This document shows positions 17,481 through 26,406 of a stretch of DNA of 64,000 bases, one piece after another. How positions within the stretch are numbered: the stretch's first letter is position 1; the number at the start of each line of letters is the position of its first letter. The DNA comes from an uncultured Eggerthellaceae bacterium (GTDB lineage: Bacteria > Actinomycetota > Coriobacteriia > Coriobacteriales > Eggerthellaceae): assembly GCA_910589125.1 (NCBI GenBank), contig CAJURX010000004.1, positions 62,001 to 126,000 of the forward strand, in the 5' to 3' direction. The position numbers were made by a program, and so were the translations under genes. The notes under the pieces are model-generated. The model had not been told where the DNA came from. It ran no database searches and saw only the letters and a program-made list of their open reading frames with translations.

Positions 17481-20249
17481 TCACGCGGCGAAGCCGATGG
17501 TATGCGCCTTGCACGGCGCTTCCCACGAGAAGTCCTCAGCTCGCAGCTCAGAGAGCTCTTCGACGCTGAGCCGATCGACATCGCCCTGTGCCAACCGGAC
17601 GCTTTGCGCTACCAGCGCATCCTCCAGCAGATTGCGCATGAAACGCGCGTTCCCAAGATCCTTCTGCCCCACCGCGTGCGCGAGGATGCCCGTCACCTTC
17701 TCATCCACATCTGCTGCCCGCGTGCAGCCGTGCGCGTCCACCATATGATGCAAGATCTCGATCAGCTCTTCAGGACGATAATCTGGGAAGGTGATCTGCA
17801 CCTTCACGCGCGATGCGAATCCGGGGTTGGTGGCGAACAGCTTCTCCATCTCAGTCGTGTAGCCTGCGAAGATGACCACCACCTCATCGCGCAGCTTCTC
17901 CATCTGATCGATGAGCGCGGTGATGGCCTCGTCGCTTCCTCCCCCATCTGCCAGCGAATACGCCTCGTCTATGAAGATGACCGATCCACGCGCCTTCTGG
18001 AAGAGCCCTTCCACAGCTGCCGCCGAAGCTCCCACCACGCCGCACACCAAGTCCTGCTTCCCGCATTCATAGAAGTCGCCCACCGAGAGAACACCCTCCT
18101 CATGCAAGATGCGTCCGATCAAGCGCGCCACTTCCGTCTTGCCCGTACCCGGATTCCCCTTGAATGCCATATGCATGGGGATGAACGGCATGTCCAAGCC
18201 AGCATCGCGCTTCACCTTCTGCATGCGTGCGAAGTCCATGCGCGCGCTGACCAGCTCCTTCACCTCTGCCAATCCGACGAGCGCCTCCAGCTCTTCCCGC
18301 GCGGTCGCACGACCTTCCTTGCGTGACCCCACCAGACCAGTGGCCTTCTCCACGTCCTCCACGGTGAGCGTGCGCAGATCATCCAGCACATGATCCGACA
18401 CTCCATCCTTGAAGCGCTTGGCAAGCCTGACCTGCTGGGCACCCACTGCATCCTCGAACACCTTGCGCACGAAGCGCGCATTGCCCTGATCGGCTCGGCG
18501 CCCTCCACGCGCGAGCACGTCACGCACCACCTCATCCACGCCCGCATCCAGCACCATCTGATGCTGAGCGCACATGAAAGCGAAGATCTCGTGCAGCTCC
18601 TCTGCGGAATAATCCGGGAACATGATGGTGGAGCCGATGCGTGAGCGGAACCCGGGGTTGCTGTCCAAGAGCGCATTCATGTGTCCAAGGTATCCCGCCA
18701 AGATGACCACCGTGTCCCTGCGGTTGTTCTCCATCTGCGCTATGAACTCGGTCACCATATCGGGATAGCCATGCATCCCATATGCCTCATCCACGAACAG
18801 CACCGACCCCTTTGCCGCTGCGAATGCCTCACGCACCTTGAAGCCGCTGCCACCCGACACGGTGACCAGGCGTCCTTCGCTGAGGACGCCGTGGTCCTTC
18901 AGGATCTCAGCATACAGGCGTGCCACCTCCGTCTTTCCCGTCCCAGGCGAACCTAGGAATGCCATATGCATGGAGAATGGCTGCTGCGGAAGGCCCTTCT
19001 CCAGAAGGCGCTGATTCATCTCCACGCGCTGGATGATGCTGCGGATGTGCTCCTTGACGCCATCCAAGCCGATCAGGTCATCCAAGCGTGCTTGGGCGCT
19101 GCATGCGCCATCGTGCACATCCAGATCGATGGCCTCGTCGATCACGCTCGCATACTGAGGATGCGCCGCTCGAGCATTGCGGTATCCAAGCCATTCATCG
19201 AAGACCGCTTCCAATGTGCTGTGCATCTGCCCGCGCATATGCCTGGAGAGCAGCTTGCCCATGTCGTCATCCGGCTCCATCCCACGTGAGCGAGCCATGC
19301 GCTGCAACGCTTCGAGGTTGCCCTGAAAGCTCCCTTCGCGCAGAGCGGTGCCTGCATCCTTGCGCAGCATCACCATCGGCTTGCCGATGCGCCTGCGCAG
19401 GCGCATGATCAGGTCAGGATTCCCCTCGGGCACCGACAGCATCAGCTGTGTGCTGCACGCAGCCTCATCGATGAGATCGAGCATCCTCACGAGCAGCTGA
19501 TATTCGCTCACATCGAACGATGTCGCTGAATCGAACAGCCCGTAGCGGATCACGAGCGTATTCCCCTCGAGGGCACGGATGAGCTGTGAGTTCAGATAGA
19601 GCCGGTGGTCAGGGGCAGTCGACGAAGGCCAGTGCTTGTATTCATCGAAGTTGAGCGTGAGAACATGGCCCGACTCGACGCGCCCCGTCTCCTTGAGCGC
19701 TCCCGATACGATATCCAACGCCTCTTCAGCATCTGACACCGCATCGCCCTCCACCACATAGACGATAGGCGCGAACGCATTGCGCTCGTGCAGCGCCGGT
19801 TCCGCGAAGATGCGCTCGAGCTCTTCCGCAAGCGCCGTGCCATACGCCGTGTCGCGAGCGCGCTGCAGCGCCTTCTCATGGGTGAGCGGCTTCTCGATGA
19901 GATGCTCCTTCAGCCCATTTCGGTTCTTGGCGATGAACGAGCACGTGGCCCTCAGGTTGAGCAGGCGCTGGATCTGGTCCTCATCGAATGCGCAGCTATC
20001 GAAGCGCTCGGGGCCGTATGCCATGAAGCAGGCCTCTATCGTGGTCTCCTCCAACCGGATCGCCTGCACGCCTTCGATCCCCCAGAGATCCATGGCCACA
20101 TTCAGATGCTCCTCAGCGGCCTTGATCGTGACGGCTCCATCCTTGAAGATGAGCGTCACGGCAAAGTTCACCTCTCCCTCGCTCGACCATCCCCTGCGCC
20201 GATAGGGAAGCACGAACACCTTGTCATCGAAGGGGGGTGTAGAGGGCAT
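17481..20249 (-). CDS. Double AAA+ ATPase of the SpoVK/CbbX type
   Basis: About 922 residues counted from ATG 20249. An N-terminal region of roughly 400 residues resembles no family I know and contains a central beta-rich part. Two AAA+ modules follow, each with Walker A (GSPGTGKTEVARL near 431; GNPGTGKTEVARL near 697), Walker B ending in D-E-A-Y (near 482 and 757) and a sensor/arginine stretch N-P-G-F-x-S-R. This fits the CbbX/SpoVK/EccA clade that remodels protein partners. The start is uncertain: a strong ribosome-binding site lies at 20313 in another frame, joined to this frame if one C of a C6 tract is removed. It is preceded by a WYL regulator and operator-like repeats. Confidence 0.8.
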   Translation of the reverse strand: MPSTPPFDDKVFVLPYRRRGWSSEGEVNFAVTLIFKDGAVTIKAAEEHLNVAMDLWGIEGVQAIRLEETTIEACFMAYGPERFDSCAFDEDQIQRLLNLRATCSFIAKNRNGLKEHLIEKPLTHEKALQRARDTAYGTALAEELERIFAEPALHERNAFAPIVYVVEGDAVSDAEEALDIVSGALKETGRVESGHVLTLNFDEYKHWPSSTAPDHRLYLNSQLIRALEGNTLVIRYGLFDSATSFDVSEYQLLVRMLDLIDEAACSTQLMLSVPEGNPDLIMRLRRRIGKPMVMLRKDAGTALREGSFQGNLEALQRMARSRGMEPDDDMGKLLSRHMRGQMHSTLEAVFDEWLGYRNARAAHPQYASVIDEAIDLDVHDGACSAQARLDDLIGLDGVKEHIRSIIQRVEMNQRLLEKGLPQQPFSMHMAFLGSPGTGKTEVARLYAEILKDHGVLSEGRLVTVSGGSGFKVREAFAAAKGSVLFVDEAYGMHGYPDMVTEFIAQMENNRRDTVVILAGYLGHMNALLDSNPGFRSRIGSTIMFPDYSAEELHEIFAFMCAQHQMVLDAGVDEVVRDVLARGGRRADQGNARFVRKVFEDAVGAQQVRLAKRFKDGVSDHVLDDLRTLTVEDVEKATGLVGSRKEGRATAREELEALVGLAEVKELVSARMDFARMQKVKRDAGLDMPFIPMHMAFKGNPGTGKTEVARLIGRILHEEGVLSVGDFYECGKQDLVCGVVGASAAAVEGLFQKARGSVIFIDEAYSLADGGGSDEAITALIDQMEKLRDEVVVIFAGYTTEMEKLFATNPGFASRVKVQITFPDYRPEELIEILHHMVDAHGCTRAADVDEKVTGILAHAVGQKDLGNARFMRNLLEDALVAQSVRLAQGDVDRLSVEELSELRAEDFSWEAPCKAHTIGFAA

Positions 20250-20313
20250 GCAGCCTGGTGAGATCGACATCATCTTCATTCCCGATGCAGCAGTGGGCCG
20301 TGAAGTATCGCAT
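20224..20313 (-). CDS. 29-codon frame, likely true N-terminus of the AAA+ ATPase
   Basis: ATG 20313 has the best ribosome-binding site in the region (AGGAGGAGCTC before ATG). The frame reads MRYFTAHCCIGNEDD and continues to LYTPLR before TGA. It overlaps the AAA+ frame. Removing one C from the C6 tract (20232-20237) gives LYTPFDDKVFVLP and fuses the two frames smoothly. It may therefore be the first exon-like part of a frameshifted gene, or a translated leader. The choice between sequencing error, mutation and programmed slippage cannot be made here. Confidence 0.5.
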   Translation of the reverse strand: MRYFTAHCCIGNEDDVDLTRLHALYTPLR

Positions 20314-20371
20314 GAGCTCCTCCTGATCCGTTCTCGTTGCCTCTTGCTCTCGCAGTATGGCAAGAGCAATA

Positions 20372-20422
20372 TGACAAAGATGTTCTATCAGGAGAGCAGA
20401 TGTGACAAAGATGTCCTATCAG
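20372..20422. repeat. Tandem operator-like direct repeats upstream of the AAA+ gene
   Basis: TGACAAAGATGTTCTATCAG at 20372-20391 and the same with one change (TGTCC) at 20403-20422. 19 of 20 positions match and the period is 31 bp, about three helical turns. The second copy overlaps the stop codon of the WYL regulator gene. On the minus strand they place TTGTCA hexamers upstream of the AAA+ start, so they may carry both a -35 element and a regulator site. Confidence 0.65.
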
Positions 20423-21537
20423 CTCTGGCGCGCCTCAAGCGAGAGCGCACCCGCCCCTCCTTCGTACATCTGCGTGATGACGCGCCCAGCGCGCTCCAGT
20501 TCGCTCCGCAGCTCAGGGGGCTCGACCACCTCCACGGAACGATAGTGCTGAAGCGCCCAAAAGAGCACTGAATAGAACGCCGCGCTGAGCTTCACGTCCA
20601 CCGTTCCATCTTGCTCATTCAGGAAATGGAGATTCGGGCCGAATTGGTCGAACACCGTGTGCAAGCTGTCCTTGCTCACGCGCAACGTGACGGACATCAC
20701 CTCACCCGACATCATATACGCGTGCTGCTCGCGGAACTTCAGCACATTGAGGTCTGCCAAGCCGTCCGTGAGAGCAGCATCCTCATCGGTGATGCGAACA
20801 TCCAGCATGAGCTCCACGCGGAATTTATAGACCTTCCCGCTACCTCCGAAGTTGGCCAAGAAATAGTAGTGACCCTTCGACACGAGCAGTTGGACGGGAT
20901 GCACCGTGTACTTCCGCACCTCTCCCTCGGACGTGCGCTGCCGGAGCTTCTTGTCTTGCCCGAATGCACCCAGCACGAACGACACTCGCTTACGCTGCTG
21001 GATGGCTTCGTTCAACACTTCTAGATTCAAGAAGAACTGGCTGTTCACCGCAGGTGAATGGCCTTCACGGTCCGCTTTCGGCACGACGATCTCATCACGC
21101 GAGAGCGCGAGCAGCCGCTTCGTCAGCGCCTTCATCTGGCGCTGCGGGATGACCGGTGATGCGAGGACAGTGTCGATCAACATGCGCACTTCACTGGTCT
21201 CGAAGCCAGAATCCTGCACCAGCCGCCAACCAGCATGCACCACGAGCGGCTCATCGGTGACCACATTCGCGCCCGCACGCCGCGTCTGCTCCAACGACTC
21301 CAAGGTGATGCCCAGATCAGGGTAGAGCTCTCCCGCCTCGGCCAGGTTCCGCATATTGCGCGCGATCGACCGCGCATCGGCCTTCAAGCCGAAGTCCTCT
21401 TCGACATATGCCCGAATCTGCGATTGCGTGAGGTAGCGATCGCCATCGCTGCCCACCTCTGCACCCTGGTCGGCATGCGTGCGCATCACCGCCAAGATGC
21501 AGATGGGCAAGAAGTTCTTGGTCAGTTCGGTGGGCAT
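20419..21537 (-). CDS. WYL-domain transcriptional regulator
   Basis: A 372-residue protein: N-terminal winged-helix DNA-binding part (about 1-85, containing DARSIARNMRNLAEAGELYP), a WYL beta-sandwich (about 170-260, with VHPVQLLVSKGHYYFLA where W-Y-L appears as Y-Y-F) and a C-terminal WCX-like extension. WYL regulators sense ligands, often nucleic-acid-derived, and control stress, DNA-repair or defence genes. It lies directly upstream of the AAA+ ATPase in the same direction. An inverted repeat with TTGTCA/TGACAA arms precedes it and the same half-site recurs before the AAA+ gene, so autoregulation is likely but unproven. Confidence 0.87.
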   Translation of the reverse strand: MPTELTKNFLPICILAVMRTHADQGAEVGSDGDRYLTQSQIRAYVEEDFGLKADARSIARNMRNLAEAGELYPDLGITLESLEQTRRAGANVVTDEPLVVHAGWRLVQDSGFETSEVRMLIDTVLASPVIPQRQMKALTKRLLALSRDEIVVPKADREGHSPAVNSQFFLNLEVLNEAIQQRKRVSFVLGAFGQDKKLRQRTSEGEVRKYTVHPVQLLVSKGHYYFLANFGGSGKVYKFRVELMLDVRITDEDAALTDGLADLNVLKFREQHAYMMSGEVMSVTLRVSKDSLHTVFDQFGPNLHFLNEQDGTVDVKLSAAFYSVLFWALQHYRSVEVVEPPELRSELERAGRVITQMYEGGAGALSLEARQS

Positions 21538-21594
21538 CGTGCGCTCCTCTCGCTGCCGTCAGACCACCTGATGATAGCGCGCATGATGGTGCAT

Positions 21595-21615
21595 CCTTGT
21601 CATAGGGTGACAAGG
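21595..21615. promoter_or_regulatory. Inverted repeat upstream of the WYL gene, candidate operator
   Basis: CCTTGTCA (21595-21602) and TGACAAGG (21608-21615) are perfect complements around a 5-nt spacer. It lies 58-78 bp before the WYL start. The TGACAA half-site is shared with the direct repeats at 20372-20422. Confidence 0.5.
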
Positions 21616-21723
21616 CAGGGTGCGCTTCATGTGCGCCCGCATCCTCTCGCGAACAGGCAACAGAGCCCGACGATCCGGGGAGGGTCAGTGGACCCGCCCG
21701 TCTCTGGGGCAACGAGCACGGCG

Positions 21724-24700
21724 CTACCCGAAGTAGCGCACACCTGCCTCGAAGAGCGGCTGGAGCTTGTTGCCGGGGACGTTCTGATAGAGGCCATCAC
21801 CTGCACGCTCGCTGTGACCCATCTTGCCGAACACGCGCCCATCGGGAGAGGTGATGCCCTCGATGGCGAGCAGGGAGCCATTCGGATTGACGGAGAGGTC
21901 CATGGACGGCACGCCATTCACATCCACATACTGCGTTGCCACCTGGCCTCGCTCCACGAGCTGCGCCAACAGCTCAGGCGGTGCCACGAACTTCCCTTCG
22001 CCATGGCTGATGGCAACGGTGTGGATATCCCCCACCTGACATCCCGCCAGCCACGGGCTCAGGTTCGACGCCACGCGCGTGCGCACCAAGCTGCTCTGGT
22101 GGCGGCCGATGTCGTTGAACGTGAGCGTTGCCAGCTCCGGAGAGGGATCCATGATGTCGCCGAACGGGACCAGGCCCAGCTTCACGAGCGCCTGGAAGCC
22201 GTTGCAGATGCCCAGCATCAGGCCGTCGCGCGCTTGCAAGAGCTCCCGCACTGCATCCGCGACCGCAGGCGAGCGGAACACCGCGCAGATCAGCTTCGCG
22301 GAGCCATCCGGCTCGTCACCACCAGAGAATCCACCCGGCAGCATCACGATCTGCGAGCGCTTGATGTTGTCCGCCAGAGCATCCACGGATTCGCGGATGG
22401 CATCAGGCGTGAGATTGCGGATGATCTGCACCGTCACATCCGCGCCCGCGCGCTCGAAGGCGGCCTGCGTATCGTATTCGCAATTGGTGCCAGGGAACAC
22501 GGGGATGATGACGTGCGGCTTCGCCACGGCAACCCCGCCGTAGGTCGCACCCCCTCCTGCCGTGAAGTCCAACGCGGGCACCTCTTCGGCATCCTCAGCC
22601 TCCTCAGCAGGGGTGCGGTACGGGAACACGCCCTCCAGTGCAGACTCCCACACCTCCTGGAGCTCCGCTAAGCTAACGGCATCATCGCGCAACGTCATGG
22701 CATAGTCCGCCGTGGTGGTCCCGAGCACGATCATCTCGCATCCGTCACCATTCGCATTCATCACGCAATCGTAGGGGGTGTCAGCGTACACATCCGCACC
22801 ACGTGCCTCGCACGCCACGCGGACGGCATCCTCCATCGCCATCCCCTCAGCGAGCTCGATCACGAAGGTGCCGAAGTTGAGCATCGTGAGGTCCTCGATC
22901 GATGTCGTCTCCGAGAACGTGAAACCGATCCCGTTCCCCACGCACATCCGGAACACCGACCCCGCTAGCCCAGAGGAATCCACCGCCATGCAGCTCTTCA
23001 CCATGCCGGCACCGATCAGCGCCTCCACCGCATCGAGCGTGCCGGTGATATCTGCCGGAAGGTCGCTCAGCGGGCACACCCAGATGACATCGCTCCCCGC
23101 CCCCTTGAACTCGGGCGAGGTGACGCGACTGATGTCGCCCACAGCAGTAGCGAACGACACGAGCGTCGGCGGCACGTCCAGCTCCTCGAAGCTGCCCGAC
23201 ATGGAGTCCTTGCCCCCGATGGCGCCCACGCCGAACGCGAGCTGCGCCATGAGCGCGCCCAGCACGGCAGAGACCGGCTGCCCCCAGCGCTCAGAATCAT
23301 CGCCCAGCTTCTGGAAGTACTCCTGGAAGGTCAGGTAGGTGCTCCTGCGCTCGAAGCCCGTAGCCACCAGCTTCGCGACCGATTGCAGCACCGCGATATA
23401 CGCACCACTGAACGGGTTGCGCTCGCTGATATAGGGGTCGAACGCCCACGAAAGCCCCGAGACCGTCGTGGTCTGACCACCCAGCACGGGCAGCTTCGAC
23501 ACCATGGCTTGGGGTGGCGTCAGCTGATGAGCTCCGCCGAACGGCATGAGCACGGTCCCTGCGCCGATGGTGGAATCGAAGCGCTCCGCCAACCCCTTGT
23601 TCGAGGCGACGTTGATATCAGACACGATAGCGCGCATGACATCAGAGAGCGTTGCATCCTCCGGCACATCCGGCCCCAGCCCGTCCAATCCCTGCAGGTC
23701 AGGGACGCTCACCCGCGCTTGCTTCGGCGCGCCGTTGCTGTTCAGGAATGCGCGCGAGACGTCCACGATGGTCTTGCCGCGCCACTCCATGCGCACGCGC
23801 GGCTCCTCCGTGACCTCGGCCACCGGCGTGGCTTCCAGGTTCTCCTCAGCCGCCAGCTCCAGGAAGCGCGGCACATCCTCCGGCGCCAGCGCCACAGCCA
23901 TGCGCTCCTGGCTCTCAGAGATAGCGAGCTCCGTGCCATCCAGGCCGTCGTACTTCTTCGGCACCTCATCCAGGTGCACCAGCAAGCCATCTGCCAGCTC
24001 ACCGATGGCGACGGACACGCCGCCTGCACCGAAATCGTTGCAGCGCTTGATCATGCGGCACGCCTCAGAGCTGCGGAACAGACGCTGTATCTTGCGCTCC
24101 ACAGGCGGGTTGCCCTTCTGCACCTCTGCGCCGCACGTCTCGATGGATGTGGCGCTGTGCGCCTTGGACGAGCCTGTCGCACCGCCGATGCCATCACGCC
24201 CCGTGCGACCGCCCAAGAGCACGATCACGTCTCCCGACGCCGGCGTCTCGCGACGCACGTCGGATGCAGGCGTTGCCCCGACGACCGCGCCGATCTCCAT
24301 GCGCTTGGCCGCATATCCAGGGTGATACAGCTCATGGACCTGACCCGTAGCCAGCCCGATCTGATTGCCGTAGGACGAATATCCCGCAGCCGCGGTAGTG
24401 ACCAGCTTGCGCTGCGGGAGCTTGCCCGGGATGGTGTCCTCAACGGGCACGCGCGGGTCAGCTGCACCGGTGACGCGCATGGCTTGGTACACATACGCCC
24501 GCCCCGAGAGCGGGTCGCGGATGGCACCGCCCAGACAGGTGGCCGCTCCACCGAATGGCTCGATCTCGGTCGGATGATTGTGCGTCTCGTTCTTGAAGAG
24601 GTAGAGCCAATCCTGCTCTTCGCCGCGTACGTCCACCTTGACGCGAACAGTGCATGCGTTGATCTCCTCGGACTCGTTCAGCCCCGTGAGCTCCCCGGTG

Positions 24701-25587
24701 GCCTTCAGCGCCTTCGCGCCGATGGTGCCCATGTCCATGAGGCACACGGGCTTCTCGTCACGGCCGAGCTCATGGCGAAGCGCAAGATAGGTATCGAACG
24801 CCGCTTGGACCTGCTCATCAGCGATCTGGATATCCGTGAGCTCCGTGCCGAACGTGGTGTGGCGGCAATGATCAGACCAGTACGTGTCCACCATCTTCAC
24901 TTCTGTGATGGTGGGGTCGCGTCCCTCGTCTTGGAAGTATCGCTGCAAGAAGGTGATATCTCCCAGATCCATGGCAAGCCCACGGTCTGAGATGAATGCC
25001 GCGAGCGACGCGCTATCCAGCTCGCGGAAGCCCGTGAGCACCTCCACATCAGCTGGCTCGACGAAATCCTGAGCCAGCGTGGCCACCTCATCAAGAGACG
25101 CCTCGCGCGCCTCCACGGGATTGATCACATACTGCTTGATGGCCGCGATCTCCTCGTCGGCCAGGTTCCCATCCAGCGCATAGACGGTGGCGCTGCGCAC
25201 CGATGGGCGCTCGCCCTGGCTTATCAGCTGGATGCATTCGCTCGCAGAATCAGCGCGCTGATCGAACTGACCGGGCAGGAATTCCACCGCGAACACGGTG
25301 CGGGGACCTGGGAAGGTGCAGAAGCCGCCCTCGCAATGCGGTTCGGGCTTGTGGAGCGCCACCGCATCATCCAGCGTGAACGTGACGTCGTCTGTCTGCG
25401 GCTCAGAGAACACGCTGACGGCACAGCTCTCGAACAGGGCATCGTCTATCCCATCCACGTCGTAGCGGTTGATGACGCTGACGCCATCCAACGCGACGAT
25501 CCCCAGCGTATCGCGCAGCTCGCACGCCAGCTGCTGAGCTTGGACGTCGAATCCCGGCTTCTTCTCAACGTAGATGCGCTTGACCAT
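21724..25587 (-). CDS. purL: Phosphoribosylformylglycinamidine synthase, single-chain
   Basis: A 1287-residue fusion of PurS-like, PurL and PurQ parts. Residues 1-150 are the PurS-like N-terminus; the synthetase core contains TYWSDHCRHTTF, FKNETHNHPTEIEPFGGAATC and GGKDSMSGSF; the C-terminal glutaminase has PGGFSGGDEPDG, the nucleophile in LGICNGFQALVKLG and the HGEGKFV histidine-glutamate region. It performs the fourth step of purine synthesis with its own ammonia channel. ATG 25587 is preceded by GGGGAGG. purC lies one gene upstream on the same strand. This single-chain form is common in clostridia and some actinobacteria. Confidence 0.97.
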   Translation of the reverse strand: MVKRIYVEKKPGFDVQAQQLACELRDTLGIVALDGVSVINRYDVDGIDDALFESCAVSVFSEPQTDDVTFTLDDAVALHKPEPHCEGGFCTFPGPRTVFAVEFLPGQFDQRADSASECIQLISQGERPSVRSATVYALDGNLADEEIAAIKQYVINPVEAREASLDEVATLAQDFVEPADVEVLTGFRELDSASLAAFISDRGLAMDLGDITFLQRYFQDEGRDPTITEVKMVDTYWSDHCRHTTFGTELTDIQIADEQVQAAFDTYLALRHELGRDEKPVCLMDMGTIGAKALKATGELTGLNESEEINACTVRVKVDVRGEEQDWLYLFKNETHNHPTEIEPFGGAATCLGGAIRDPLSGRAYVYQAMRVTGAADPRVPVEDTIPGKLPQRKLVTTAAAGYSSYGNQIGLATGQVHELYHPGYAAKRMEIGAVVGATPASDVRRETPASGDVIVLLGGRTGRDGIGGATGSSKAHSATSIETCGAEVQKGNPPVERKIQRLFRSSEACRMIKRCNDFGAGGVSVAIGELADGLLVHLDEVPKKYDGLDGTELAISESQERMAVALAPEDVPRFLELAAEENLEATPVAEVTEEPRVRMEWRGKTIVDVSRAFLNSNGAPKQARVSVPDLQGLDGLGPDVPEDATLSDVMRAIVSDINVASNKGLAERFDSTIGAGTVLMPFGGAHQLTPPQAMVSKLPVLGGQTTTVSGLSWAFDPYISERNPFSGAYIAVLQSVAKLVATGFERRSTYLTFQEYFQKLGDDSERWGQPVSAVLGALMAQLAFGVGAIGGKDSMSGSFEELDVPPTLVSFATAVGDISRVTSPEFKGAGSDVIWVCPLSDLPADITGTLDAVEALIGAGMVKSCMAVDSSGLAGSVFRMCVGNGIGFTFSETTSIEDLTMLNFGTFVIELAEGMAMEDAVRVACEARGADVYADTPYDCVMNANGDGCEMIVLGTTTADYAMTLRDDAVSLAELQEVWESALEGVFPYRTPAEEAEDAEEVPALDFTAGGGATYGGVAVAKPHVIIPVFPGTNCEYDTQAAFERAGADVTVQIIRNLTPDAIRESVDALADNIKRSQIVMLPGGFSGGDEPDGSAKLICAVFRSPAVADAVRELLQARDGLMLGICNGFQALVKLGLVPFGDIMDPSPELATLTFNDIGRHQSSLVRTRVASNLSPWLAGCQVGDIHTVAISHGEGKFVAPPELLAQLVERGQVATQYVDVNGVPSMDLSVNPNGSLLAIEGITSPDGRVFGKMGHSERAGDGLYQNVPGNKLQPLFEAGVRYFG

Positions 25588-25708
25588 GATGCCTCCCCGT
25601 TACTACGCCGCTTCCTTGGTGCATAGGGTACCAATACCGAGCGCCCTACACCCCCATCCTGTCATCCCGATCGAAGTGCTAGACCTGCTTGCTCTTCTCT
25701 GGGTCAGC

Positions 25709-26362
25709 TCACTCCGACTGAGATGGCGAAGTGGCAGCAGGCTGCTTCTTGAAGAGCCTCTGCTTGAGAGAGGGCTTCTTCGCGCTCGCATCCGAAGCGC
25801 CTTCCTCAGCAGCATCGTCAGCCTTCGCCTCCGAGGCATCCGCATCAGCAGCCTCATCCTTGACGCGGCCGCCCATGCGAGCCTGCTGCTTACGCTCCTT
25901 CTTCTCCTGCGCTTCCTCCAAGGCGCTCATGCGCTCCTGATAGGCGCGGCGCTCTTTCCTGATCTTCGAGAAGTCCAGGTAGAACGCGAAGATGATGAGC
26001 GCGTATGCCGCGAACAGGCAGATGAACGCGATCCATGCGGGCTCGACGGTGCGCAGCAACCACGAGAGTATCGTGCAGACGACCGCACCCGCCAGCGACA
26101 GCCACCAGATGCGCTTCAGCTTCTTGTAGCGCTCCGTGTCGGGCTTGTAGTACTTGCGATCCAGCTCGCGCTGACGCTCCTGCTCCTGCTTGCGCGCCGC
26201 CTTCTGCTCCTGCTTGCGCTGCTGCGGCGTCTTCTTCGATGTTCCCATCGTGACGCTGGCAGCTGCCTTCGACTTCGGCTTGGCGCTGGCAGCGCTCCTG
26301 CGCGAGGTGCCAGAGCGCTTCTCAGTGGTGTATCGCTCGTTCATCGGGTTTCGCTGGGACAT
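25709..26362 (-). CDS. Small two-helix membrane protein with charged tails
   Basis: 217 residues. The first 90 are very basic and Gln/Arg/Lys rich, two transmembrane helices follow (about 92-112 and 115-135: WWLSLAGAVVCTILSWLL and AWIAFICLFAAYALIIFAF), and an acidic/basic cytoplasmic tail ends with an Ala-Ser-Glu rich stretch. No enzyme motif is seen. It lies between purC and purL on the same strand, 44 nt after purC, so it is probably co-transcribed with purine genes, although nothing in it suggests that pathway. Function unknown. Confidence 0.75.
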   Translation of the reverse strand: MSQRNPMNERYTTEKRSGTSRRSAASAKPKSKAAASVTMGTSKKTPQQRKQEQKAARKQEQERQRELDRKYYKPDTERYKKLKRIWWLSLAGAVVCTILSWLLRTVEPAWIAFICLFAAYALIIFAFYLDFSKIRKERRAYQERMSALEEAQEKKERKQQARMGGRVKDEAADADASEAKADDAAEEGASDASAKKPSLKQRLFKKQPAATSPSQSE

Positions 26363-26406
26363 CTGAGGCCTTTCGTGGTCATCCTATCTTGGGTGCATAT
26401 GGTACG

